From: CBDUQN01 sp965369375
GTDB lineage: Bacteria > Krumholzibacteriota > Krumholzibacteriia > Krumholzibacteriales > Krumholzibacteriaceae
Assembly: GCA_965369375.1 (NCBI GenBank)
Contig: CBDUQN010000076.1
Span: 1 to 14,783, forward strand
Length of the DNA: 14,783 bases
Direction of reading: 5' to 3'
Shown here in pieces: positions 1 through 6,496 of the stretch; position 1 is the stretch's first letter; the number at the start of each line of letters is the position of its first letter. The position numbers and the translations under genes are program-made. The notes beneath the pieces are model-generated. The model worked only from the letters and a program-made list of their open reading frames with translations. It was not told where the DNA came from and made no database searches.

Positions 1-6
1 TATTAG

Positions 7-31
7 AGTCCGATAGAAGTCCGATAGAAGT
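7..31. repeat. 11-bp tandem repeat upstream of promoter
   Basis: The unit AGTCCGATAGA occurs twice without a gap and is followed by a third partial AGT. It ends 8 nt before the -35 box of the promoter at 40-68, so it sits where an activator could bind. The 11-bp period is close to one helical turn, which would place both copies on the same DNA face. A chance or slippage duplication is also possible. Confidence 0.6.
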
Positions 32-39
32 GCAAGTGC

Positions 40-68
40 TTGAAAAAATCGTTTTATCAATATATAAT
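40..68 (+). promoter_or_regulatory. Sigma70-type promoter of the nucleotidyltransferase gene
   Basis: TTGAAA (40-45) and a perfect TATAAT (63-68) are separated by 17 nt, the optimal sigma70 spacing. The surrounding sequence is AT-rich. A start near 75 would leave a leader of about 34 nt carrying the ribosome site AAAGGAG (93-99), which lies 9 nt before the ATG at 109. Confidence 0.8.
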
Positions 69-108
69 CGCTGCCGGTGTCATAGCTTTAATAAAGGAGT
101 GTACATAG

Positions 109-840
109 ATGAAGGGAATTATACTTGCCGGCGGGCTCGGAACGCGCATGCTGCCGCTGACAAAGATAACAAACAAACATCTCCTGCCCGTATATGACAA
201 ACCGATGATATTCTATCCCATCCAGACTCTTATCAATGCGGGAATAAACGATATTCTCATAGTAACCGGCGGCAACAATGCGGGAGATTTTCTGCGGCTG
301 TTGGGAAACGGGAAAGAATTCGGTTTGGAACATATCAACTACACGTATCAGGAGGGGGAGGGAGGGATCGCAGTGGCACTCGGTCTGGCAAAGTACTTCG
401 CTGGAGGTGACCGGATTTGCGTAATACTCGGCGATAATATAATAGAGAAAAATATTGTCGGAGCGGTCAAGAGTTACATGCATCAGAGTTGTGGCGCGAA
501 GGTTCTACTCAAAGAGGTTCCCGATCCTGAGCGTTTCGGCGTTCCCGTTCTCGAAGATGACAAGGTAGTGAGGATTGAAGAGAAGCCAAAGGAACCGAAG
601 TCTCCCTATGCTGTGACGGGCATTTATATGTACGATAACAGGGTTTTCGATATTATCACGACACTCAAGCCGTCGGATAGAGGAGAGCTCGAGATAACCG
701 ATGTCAATAACGCCTACATCGAAAAGGGAGAGCTGACGTGGAATATACTCGACGGATGGTGGACGGATGCGGGAACCTTCGAGTCGCTGGTGAGAGCCAC
801 TAATCTCGTTGCAAAAACAGGGGCTAATAATCTCGAATAA
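109..840 (+). CDS. Sugar-1-phosphate nucleotidyltransferase, short RmlA type
   Basis: This enzyme should join a sugar-1-phosphate to a nucleoside triphosphate, most likely glucose-1-phosphate with dTTP to give dTDP-glucose, in the cytoplasm. It has the family signature GGLGTRMLPLT at residues 8-18, the downstream lysine K23 followed by LLPVYDKPMIFYP, LGDN at 107-110 with the metal-binding aspartate, EEKP at 157-160, RGELEITDVN at 191-200 and WTDAGT at 218-223. The start is secure: AAAGGAG lies 9 nt upstream and a good promoter precedes it. At 243 residues it is about 45 shorter than the usual RmlA of about 290. The missing part is the C-terminal helical region used for subunit contacts and allosteric control, so feedback by dTDP-rhamnose may be absent. 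The gene stands alone on the plus strand and converges with the cupin gene. The family is certain; the exact sugar and nucleotide are inferred. Confidence 0.88.
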   Translation: MKGIILAGGLGTRMLPLTKITNKHLLPVYDKPMIFYPIQTLINAGINDILIVTGGNNAGDFLRLLGNGKEFGLEHINYTYQEGEGGIAVALGLAKYFAGGDRICVILGDNIIEKNIVGAVKSYMHQSCGAKVLLKEVPDPERFGVPVLEDDKVVRIEEKPKEPKSPYAVTGIYMYDNRVFDIITTLKPSDRGELEITDVNNAYIEKGELTWNILDGWWTDAGTFESLVRATNLVAKTGANNLE

Positions 841-918
841 TTTGTGAAATGCAGAATTTGATCGTGCGAGCACCCAGGTTGTGACGGAGTCTATCAGATC
901 ACGCTGCGATCATTTTCT

Positions 919-968
919 CTACTAACCCGAAGGGCAGAGTTCCACGGGCTTGCCCGTTGGTATCTACT
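919..968. repeat. Dispersed palindromic repeat, copy 1
   Basis: This 50-bp element matches 1633-1682 in the same orientation at 44 of 50 positions by my alignment. Its core is an inverted repeat, ACGGGC-TT-GCCCGT, with one further pair outside a C/T mismatch. It lies between the convergent ends of the nucleotidyltransferase and cupin genes, where a hairpin could end transcription from both sides, but there is no U-run. The rest of 841-1032 holds no gene that I can see. Confidence 0.75.
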
Positions 969-1032
969 GTTTCCCGTCGGTTTCTCATCGCATTCATTCC
1001 GAAAGATCCAAAGCTGCAATATATTTATTAAT

Positions 1033-1488
1033 TCAACCGTCTTTGCGTTCCCATTCGTACGGTATGTCATCACCGTGGGGTGGAAAACGGTATTCGTCCG
1101 GATCGTCGTAATCGTACGGCTCCGTCACCGTGTTTATCACGACTGCCTCTTCGGAGCTGATACACTTGAAGCCGTGGCAGACGCCGGGTGGGATCGTTAT
1201 TCTTATAGGGTTGTGTAATCCGGCAAAGAATTCGTTTATTTCCCCGTGCGTCGGTGAGTCATCGCGATTATCGTAGAGGACGATCTTCATCATACCCTTC
1301 ACAACGACCATGTTATCGTGTTGATTCTTGTGATAGTGCCAGCCCTTTACAACACCGGGATAGGCGGTCGTCATGTACACCTGTCCGAACTTGACAAAGT
1401 CCTCTTCGTCAGATCTTACCATCTCCATGAGTCTTCCGCGTTCGTCGGGGATGACCTTGAGTTTCTTGACCTTCACATCGTCAATCAT
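1033..1488 (-). CDS. RmlC-like cupin (dTDP-4-keto-sugar 3,5-epimerase family)
   Basis: A single-domain cupin of 151 residues related to dTDP-4-dehydrorhamnose 3,5-epimerase. The RmlC-type order of motifs is visible: DERGRLMEMVR (residues 15-25), GWHYHKNQ (49-56) with the candidate catalytic base H51, VVVKGMMKIVLYDNR (61-75), SPT-HGE (78-83), IPPGVCHGF (99-107), and EPYDYDDPDEY (123-133) with tyrosines where RmlC has its general acid. RmlC proteins are usually about 180 residues, so this is a compact version. It could be a 3- or 5-epimerase, or a 3,4-ketoisomerase of the FdtA/QdtA kind; the GWHYHKNQ motif favours the RmlC side. A ribosome site GGAGGA (1501-1496) lies 7 nt before the ATG, so translation is independent of the operon 195 nt upstream. 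Repeat copies lie on both sides. Confidence 0.8.
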   Translation of the reverse strand: MIDDVKVKKLKVIPDERGRLMEMVRSDEEDFVKFGQVYMTTAYPGVVKGWHYHKNQHDNMVVVKGMMKIVLYDNRDDSPTHGEINEFFAGLHNPIRITIPPGVCHGFKCISSEEAVVINTVTEPYDYDDPDEYRFPPHGDDIPYEWERKDG

Positions 1489-1632
1489 TCATCTATCCTC
1501 CATCTAGATAAAATATGGCATTTTCAGCAGTATGTGAAAAAGTGTAGCGGCTACCGATGCCCTATGTCAACGTTTTGCGGGTGCATCCTGCTCGATTCGG
1601 TATGGGAAGCACCGGGAATTTACACACGAACT

Positions 1633-1682
1633 CTAATAACCCGCAGGGCAGAGTTCCACGGGCAAGCCCGTGGGTATCTACC
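1633..1682. repeat. Dispersed palindromic repeat, copy 2
   Basis: Second copy of the element at 919-968, in direct orientation and about 714 bp away. Here the core is a perfect palindrome, CCACGGGC-AA-GCCCGTGG. It begins 2 nt beyond the stop codon of the minus-strand hydrolase gene, so on that strand the hairpin forms just after translation ends and could act in termination or mRNA 3'-end protection. The remainder of 1489-1632 shows the cupin ribosome site but no clear promoter or gene. Confidence 0.75.
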
Positions 1683-1683
1683 T

Positions 1684-3189
1684 TTATTTTTCGATAAACG
1701 AACTGCCTTTAACTTTATTTCTTAAATCGGAATTCTCAAGGTCGACGGTACCATCTGTGAGGACGGTGAGTACGGTCGGGACTATATTAATCGGCGATAC
1801 GAGGTCTCGTTTAACCTGCCATCCATCTAGAGGCCCAGCGATAAGAACGCCGTTTTTTCTGTGTCCTCCCGAAATCTTTCGGTGGCGCGGATTCACCGTG
1901 ATGAGTGGCAAATGAAGCGACCAGTTAGTGCCGTAGGAGGGTTCCATTTCATATAAGATATCGGGAAACTTGTCTATGAATCGGCCATTATAGATCTCTT
2001 CCCTTCTTTTTGCCCATATGAATACTCGTTGATTTTTGTCGTCCTTCGTATCGAGCAGAAGCCTGATAATACTGTCTCTGAGCTCTTCATAGTCGAGGCC
2101 TTTTTCCGAACAGCGTTCCTTTGATATCTCGATACCTCCGAATGGGTTGGTGCCGCCGAACTCCGATGCTGTGGCGATGTTGCTGGAGGGCTCCGTGAGA
2201 AATTCCCGTTTCTTGAGTTTCCTCGTCCATGGGAAGATATGGGCGAACCGGTATGCGAGATCTTCCATGTCGAGGCGATGCAGAGTTTCGAGTGTGAAGT
2301 TCTTTGCGCGCTCGACCATGTAGCGCGGGCTCATGATCTTGGGGCCGCTGATCCTGCTCTCGAGGAGACCGTTTTCGAGCAGAAGCTGATTGAGGTTGAA
2401 CAGGAGCGGTGGCCGGCGGCCGTGACCGTGGTCGCTGATGATCATAATCATCGTATCTTCTCCCGCCGCGGCGGCAATCTCCGCCACACAGGCATCGAGA
2501 AAGCCATGAAAATCTCTTATGACATTTGCATGTTCGTTTGATCTAGGATGCGTCGGATCATTCTTGTCGTAGTAGCGCCAGAAGAAGTGCATGACACGAT
2601 CGAGGGTGAGAAGTGAAATAAAGACAAGATCCCAAGGCCGGCTTTTCATGATTTTCGCAGTGAAGTCGACTATTACGCCTGTTTCTTTCCTTGTATTTTC
2701 AGCGAAGGATGCGAGTTCGCTCTTTTCGGGGAAATCGACTATTCCGCCGAGGGGCGGGAGTCCGATCCGGTCGCCGATCTCATCGGGGTAGATTCTTGTT
2801 TCTCCTGAAACGAAGACGGGTCCGCTCGCCATCACGCCCTCAACCTTCCACGGCGGGTAGGCGAGAAGCGGATTGATAACGATCACCTTCTTGCCGATAG
2901 TACCCGCGAGATCCCAGAACGTTCTTCCCTTGAAGGCGCTCGTATCGATAGAGAACTGCTTTACATCCTTCTTAAAATAGTCGATCGAGGCGAGAACGCC
3001 GTGCTCGCTAGGATCCTGGCCGGTGAATATGCTTACCCAGGAAGGGATGCTGTCGGGTGGGAATACTGAGAGCATCTCTCCGGCATACCCTCGAGAGCAG
3101 ATACCGCTCAGCGCCGGGAGCTCGGGCAGCATCGGCTCGAGGAGCGGCCAATCCATACCATCGATGCCTATTATGACGAGTTTGCTCAT
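1684..3189 (-). CDS. Alkaline-phosphatase-superfamily phosphodiesterase/phosphatase
   Basis: A 501-residue member of the type I phosphodiesterase/nucleotide pyrophosphatase group. The two-metal site can be read directly: D10 in IIGIDGMDW; the nucleophile serine S47 in PPDSIPSWVSIFTG; D197 and H201 in TLDRVMHFFW; D253 and H254 in SDHGHG; and H443 in GGHRKNGVLIAGP. All expected ligands are present, so it should be active on a phosphodiester, nucleotide-sugar or similar phosphate ester. I see no signal peptide or membrane helix, so it is probably cytoplasmic, which argues against a periplasmic phosphoethanolamine or phosphoglycerol transferase. The start at 3189 is chosen because MSKLVIIGIDG opens the first beta strand; an in-frame ATG at 3234 would add 15 residues without homology. 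It is the last gene of the minus-strand operon behind the kinase. The substrate is unknown. Confidence 0.82.
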   Translation of the reverse strand: MSKLVIIGIDGMDWPLLEPMLPELPALSGICSRGYAGEMLSVFPPDSIPSWVSIFTGQDPSEHGVLASIDYFKKDVKQFSIDTSAFKGRTFWDLAGTIGKKVIVINPLLAYPPWKVEGVMASGPVFVSGETRIYPDEIGDRIGLPPLGGIVDFPEKSELASFAENTRKETGVIVDFTAKIMKSRPWDLVFISLLTLDRVMHFFWRYYDKNDPTHPRSNEHANVIRDFHGFLDACVAEIAAAAGEDTMIMIISDHGHGRRPPLLFNLNQLLLENGLLESRISGPKIMSPRYMVERAKNFTLETLHRLDMEDLAYRFAHIFPWTRKLKKREFLTEPSSNIATASEFGGTNPFGGIEISKERCSEKGLDYEELRDSIIRLLLDTKDDKNQRVFIWAKRREEIYNGRFIDKFPDILYEMEPSYGTNWSLHLPLITVNPRHRKISGGHRKNGVLIAGPLDGWQVKRDLVSPINIVPTVLTVLTDGTVDLENSDLRNKVKGSSFIEK

Positions 3190-3227
3190 GCTGCACCGCA
3201 GATGTCGAATATCAAAAGCGCGCTCAT
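3186..3227 (-). other. 13-codon bridging frame between kinase and hydrolase genes
   Basis: The frame reads M-S-A-L-L-I-F-D-I-C-G-A-A-stop. Its ATG overlaps the kinase stop as ATGA, and its own TGA overlaps the hydrolase ATG as ATGA. A ribosome finishing the kinase could restart here and be delivered to the hydrolase start, which has no clear ribosome site of its own. The product is too short to judge, and the arrangement may be chance. Confidence 0.2.
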
Positions 3228-3964
3228 GCTTCATCCCCCGATGGTGTGCGTTGCTTGATGCCTCTATACAACGTACTTCTCCAGCGTGCAGTGGTGTCCC
3301 AGATTGTTTCATGCACGGCATCGATCGATAATCCACCGTTGATCACCGGCGCATCGATCAATCTGGCCATCGCCAGGTAGAGTTTCCTTCGGTGTTCGAG
3401 GTACTCGGGCGGCGTGCCGTCGCTCTTGCGTGATGCGCCGGTCTCGGGATCGATGTCGACAAAGATCACCTGTGCGGGCTTCGGATATAGAAAAAACAGT
3501 GGGTGCCTGCACAAATCAGCGAGTTGCGCAGGTCCTATTGAGAAATTGATCGCAACGTCAATGAGCGTATCGTAAACGTAACGGTCGCAGATCGACGTGA
3601 TGGTTTTCACATTATTGCCGAAGAGTCTCATGTTCACCTGGAGCGCATACTCGCTCCAGACCATAGCCTGCCAGAGTGCCTTTTTCCAGGGGCTTTTCAT
3701 CTTTCGTTGCTTCGCAGCAGTAAAGGTCGAATAATCGCCCTCGCTCACCTGTTCTTTCGTTTGCAAATACCGTTTCGCCAAGCCGATGAATGGAGCACTG
3801 AGGGACGGTTCCCAGCGATTCCACACGACGCGTACGAGGTGGTCTTGTTTCCGCATGCGCTCCGCCAGAAGATCGGCCTGCGTCGACTTGCCCGAGCCGT
3901 CCAGTCCGCTCAGAACGATCAGGTTGCGTGTGTGTCGCTTCTTCGGATTGAACGGTCCGTGCAT
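3224..3964 (-). CDS. Thymidylate-kinase-like P-loop kinase
   Basis: A 246-residue nucleoside/nucleotide-kinase-type P-loop protein. The Walker A motif GLDGSGKST is at residues 20-28, followed by QADLLAERMR as in dTMP kinases. A DRY motif (127-129, in ICDRYVYDT) corresponds to the base/phosphate-binding DRY/DRH of that family. FVDIDPE (168-174) leads into a lid-like stretch with RK and EYLEHRRKLYLAMA. Residues between about 50 and 120 diverge from housekeeping Tmk and the chain is longer than the usual 205-215, so it may phosphorylate something other than dTMP. The start at 3964 forms a TAATG junction with the glycosyltransferase stop and has GGAAGGGAGAA just upstream. A GTG at 3994 is open but has no ribosome site. 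Position between a glycosyltransferase and a phosphohydrolase suggests a role in polysaccharide modification, which is inference. Confidence 0.75.
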   Translation of the reverse strand: MHGPFNPKKRHTRNLIVLSGLDGSGKSTQADLLAERMRKQDHLVRVVWNRWEPSLSAPFIGLAKRYLQTKEQVSEGDYSTFTAAKQRKMKSPWKKALWQAMVWSEYALQVNMRLFGNNVKTITSICDRYVYDTLIDVAINFSIGPAQLADLCRHPLFFLYPKPAQVIFVDIDPETGASRKSDGTPPEYLEHRRKLYLAMARLIDAPVINGGLSIDAVHETIWDTTARWRSTLYRGIKQRTPSGDEA

Positions 3965-5019
3965 TAACGATTTTCTCCCTTCCGGGTATCGCACAATGAT
4001 CGCAGATGCGGCGCCAGGAATTTATCGAATACCCTGCCCCAGCAGAAATCCTTAACCTTGTTCGCCGTGGCGGGTGCCAGATTTCGTAGCTCTGCGAGCT
4101 TTCCGTCGATTTCCGCCGTTTTGTCGAAATAGTAGAATCCGTCTCCTTCTTCGATCACCTCTGTAAGCGCTCCGAAGCGTGTGGACAGAACGGGGAGGTT
4201 GCAGGCCATGGCTTCGATGACCGACAGGGGGAATTCGAGGGCCCCCGTGGGAGAGTAAACGGGAAAGAGGTAGCAGTCCGCCGCCTGGTAGAGTTCATGG
4301 ACATCTCTTAGGAATTCATCGATGACGATTATTCCGGCCCTCCTCAGTCTATCACGCCAGGCGGGATCCACATCTCCGCACTTTATCACCGGCTGAATAT
4401 CGTCTCCCCACTCGCGGTATTTGAGAAAGGCCTGCATGTTTCTGCTTTCTTTGATATGTCCGACGTGGAGCACAATGTACCTGTCCTCGGGAATGCTGTA
4501 TTTCCTGCGCAGCCCCGAATGCTCCGAATCGGCGATCGGCTTGAAACAGCTGTCATCGTATCCCGGCATGATAAAGTCAGTTACGAATCCGAGCCTGTCG
4601 AGGCGGTCTCGAAGGATCTGGGAAGGAGAGAGGATGAGCTCAGGTCCTTGAAACTGTGAAGCCACCGTATGAACCAATCCCACGGAGCGCTCCTGAAGGC
4701 CGATGAGAATGGTAGGTGTTTTGGAGAAGTGTCTCAACAGGGCCGCCCGCCCCAGTCCGAAGCCCGTGATTCCGGACGAAGGGATATAAATAACAATATC
4801 ATGCTTTTCACGCTTGAAGAAGCGCAGCAGTTCCCTGCTGAGCAGGGTCTTCCGCGAGAGAATTTTCAAAGATCTGAAGCCGTTTTCCGGCGTTCCAGTG
4901 GCATGAAGGGCGGTCAATGCTCCCTTGGCCCTGAGAAAACGGCAGAGGTGCATGACGAATACGAGGAGCCCTTCGGATGGCGTGGAACTCAGTTCTTCTG
5001 TTGTAAATAGAATCTTCAT
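3964..5019 (-). CDS. Glycosyltransferase, GT4-like
   Basis: A 351-residue GT-B fold glycosyltransferase. It opens with MKILFTTEEL, the first Rossmann strand of the acceptor domain. The donor domain begins around residue 165 (RYIVLHVGHIKESRNMQAF). The donor-binding signature is ALEFPLSVIEAMACNLPVLSTRFGAL, with two glutamates about seven apart near residues 262 and 269. It should transfer a hexose from a nucleotide sugar to a growing glycan at the cytoplasmic face of the membrane. I start at the ATG at 5019; the open frame runs up to a TTG at 5040, but MKILF is the natural beginning. The ribosome site is weak. It is the first gene of the minus-strand operon and shares a TAATG junction with the kinase. 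The donor and acceptor cannot be told. Confidence 0.82.
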   Translation of the reverse strand: MKILFTTEELSSTPSEGLLVFVMHLCRFLRAKGALTALHATGTPENGFRSLKILSRKTLLSRELLRFFKREKHDIVIYIPSSGITGFGLGRAALLRHFSKTPTILIGLQERSVGLVHTVASQFQGPELILSPSQILRDRLDRLGFVTDFIMPGYDDSCFKPIADSEHSGLRRKYSIPEDRYIVLHVGHIKESRNMQAFLKYREWGDDIQPVIKCGDVDPAWRDRLRRAGIIVIDEFLRDVHELYQAADCYLFPVYSPTGALEFPLSVIEAMACNLPVLSTRFGALTEVIEEGDGFYYFDKTAEIDGKLAELRNLAPATANKVKDFCWGRVFDKFLAPHLRSLCDTRKGENR

Positions 5020-5060
5020 ATCATTTTGGAGCAGGAGCAAAAAGACTGCCTAAAATGCGG

Positions 5061-5090
5061 ATTATGGGTTTCCTCTCTTTTGTCCAACAA
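5061..5090 (-). promoter_or_regulatory. Possible promoter of the minus-strand operon
   Basis: Read on the minus strand, TTGTTG (5090-5085) and CATAAT (5066-5061) are separated by 18 nt and lie 42 nt upstream of the glycosyltransferase ATG at 5019. Both boxes are imperfect and this is the best match I found in 5020-5150. The divergent gene starts at 5309, so the operon must start from within this region. Confidence 0.3.
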
Positions 5091-5183
5091 GGAATGCACT
5101 CCGCCGGTTCCCAAAGATTAATCATTGTTCAGAATAATTACAATTGAAAAGAAGGCAACGCCTTTCGGCCATTATCCGCTGAC

Positions 5184-5253
5184 GAAAGATGGAAGGGATG
5201 AAAATAGAGGGATAATAATAGGAGGAATGAAAATAGGGGGTAGAAGTTATTTT
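5184..5253 (+). promoter_or_regulatory. 70-nt cytosine-free tract with direct repeats
   Basis: No cytosine occurs on the plus strand from 5184 to 5253. The tract is rich in A and G and ends 10 nt before the -10 box of the aminotransferase promoter. Inside it, 5195-5211 and 5224-5240 are direct copies of a GGRATGAAAATAGRGGG motif (15 of 17 identical) on a 29-bp period, with a related GATAATAATAGGAGG segment between. The position fits an operator or activator site; polypurine bias could also give unusual DNA structure. Function is inferred. Confidence 0.5.
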
Positions 5254-5260
5254 CAGAACG

Positions 5261-5269
5261 TGGTATAAT
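5261..5269 (+). promoter_or_regulatory. Extended -10 promoter of the aminotransferase gene
   Basis: TGGTATAAT is a perfect -10 box (5264-5269) preceded by the TG of an extended -10. No convincing -35 lies 17 nt upstream (5241-5246 is TAGAAG), which is usual for extended -10 or activator-dependent promoters. A start near 5276 would give a leader of about 33 nt. Confidence 0.65.
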
Positions 5270-5308
5270 AAGGCGACTTGGGTTAGGGGCAACTTTAGGC
5301 AAGGAGAT

Positions 5309-6409
5309 ATGGCGAAAATACCATTCCTGAGTCTTTCTGAGAATACTCAGAAAATACGAAAAGAAATCGACGAGGCTATTGCCCGAGTAATAGACAAAAC
5401 CGCTTTCGTGCTGGGACCGGAGCTGGAAAGCTTCGAGAATGATTTTGCGGCCTTTTGTGGTGCAACTTATTGTGCTGGAACGAGCTCGGGAACTGCCGCA
5501 CTTCACCTGATTTTTCTCGCCTACGGAATCGGCCTCGGTGATGAAATCATTACAGTTCCCAACACGTTCATAGCGACCGTCGAAGCGATAGCGATGACGG
5601 GAGCCAAACCGGTATTTGTCGATGTTCGTGAGGACTGCGCGCTGATTGATCCGGAATTGGTTGCAGCGGCAATCACGTCGAAAACAAAGGCAATATGCGC
5701 GGTTCATCTCTTCGGCCAGTGCTGCGATATGGATCCGCTGATGCAGCTAGCCGCGGAGAAGGATATAGTTGTCATAGAGGACGCGTGCCAGGCGCATGGC
5801 GCGAGCTACAAAGGCAGGAAGGCGGGATCCCTCGGTCATGCCGCTGCATTTTCGTTTTATCCAAGCAAGAATCTCGGCGCATTTGGTGAGGGAGGGGCGG
5901 TTACAACGAGTGACGAGGAAATCATCAAGAAGATCAAGGGGTTGAGGCATCATGCGCAGTTCGAAAAAAATATTCATGCGGAGATCGGATACAATTACAG
6001 GCTCGATTCGTTACAGGCGGCAGTTCTTCGCGTGAAATTGAATTATCTCGACGAGTGCAACGATAAGAGGAGGGCTTTAGCGGACCGTTACCGAAAGAAC
6101 CTCGGGGGTACGGAGTACCGAATTCCCGAAGAGATGCCGGAACGCCGGCACGTTTACCACCTGTTGATTGCAGGTTGCACAGACAAGGAAACAGTCCAAA
6201 AAGCCCTAAAGGATGCAGATATTGGATTTGGCGAGCATTATCCGATACCTGTTCATCTGCAACCGGCCTTTTCCGATCTCGGAATCGGAGAAGGAAGCTA
6301 TCCAATAGCGGAACGGTGGATAAGAGAACACGTTTCGCTTCCGATGTTCCCGGAGCTGACTATGGAAGAGGTCGATGTAGTGTGTGATGTGCTGAAAAAA
6401 GCACAGTAA
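5309..6409 (+). CDS. DegT/DnrJ/EryC1/StrS-family sugar aminotransferase
   Basis: A 366-residue PLP enzyme that should transfer an amino group, usually from glutamate, to a keto group on a nucleotide-linked sugar. Visible motifs are IPFLSLS at the N-terminus, GTSSGTAALHL (residues 57-67, cofactor phosphate region), VPNTFIAT (83-90), IEDACQAHGA (156-165) with D158 facing the pyridine nitrogen, and SFYPSKNLGAFGEGGAV (182-198) with the Schiff-base lysine K187. Full length for the family. The start matches homologues, but AAGGAG (5301-5306) is only 2 nt from the ATG, closer than the usual 5-9. It opens the plus-strand cluster behind an extended -10 promoter. With the oxidoreductase and acetyltransferase downstream it resembles the WbpE step of 3-acetamido-uronate synthesis; FdtB/QdtB-like use of a dTDP-3-keto sugar is the main alternative. 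Confidence 0.88.
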   Translation: MAKIPFLSLSENTQKIRKEIDEAIARVIDKTAFVLGPELESFENDFAAFCGATYCAGTSSGTAALHLIFLAYGIGLGDEIITVPNTFIATVEAIAMTGAKPVFVDVREDCALIDPELVAAAITSKTKAICAVHLFGQCCDMDPLMQLAAEKDIVVIEDACQAHGASYKGRKAGSLGHAAAFSFYPSKNLGAFGEGGAVTTSDEEIIKKIKGLRHHAQFEKNIHAEIGYNYRLDSLQAAVLRVKLNYLDECNDKRRALADRYRKNLGGTEYRIPEEMPERRHVYHLLIAGCTDKETVQKALKDADIGFGEHYPIPVHLQPAFSDLGIGEGSYPIAERWIREHVSLPMFPELTMEEVDVVCDVLKKAQ

Positions 6410-6496
6410 TCCATTTAGGGTCTCGGCAGGGAGGGAATATAAGCTAACAGTTAACGCAAAATATGCTTACTGGGGTCTTGGAAGCAGGACAACATC

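Noticed and set aside
859..912. Inverted repeat TGATCG ... CGATCA as a terminator for the nucleotidyltransferase gene
   Set aside because: The stem is only 6 bp with a loop of about 42 nt; the TTTT that follows at 913-916 is not enough support.
919..1682. CRISPR array or insertion-sequence ends
   Set aside because: Only two repeat copies occur, over 700 bp apart, with a real enzyme gene between and no transposase or regular spacers.
3965..3994. GTG start at 3994 adding ten residues to the kinase
   Set aside because: No ribosome site precedes it, while the ATG at 3964 has GGAAGGGAGAA upstream and a TAATG junction.
5146..5164. Small hairpin AAGGC-AAC-GCCTT as a terminator or riboswitch element between the divergent genes
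   Set aside because: A 5-bp stem with no U-run, placed upstream of both gene starts; no riboswitch core motif is visible.
5138..5707. 189-codon minus-strand frame running from the divergent region into the aminotransferase gene
   Set aside because: Two thirds of it is antisense to a well-supported PLP enzyme, and its sequence is low-complexity, Arg/Ser/Phe-rich, without any domain.
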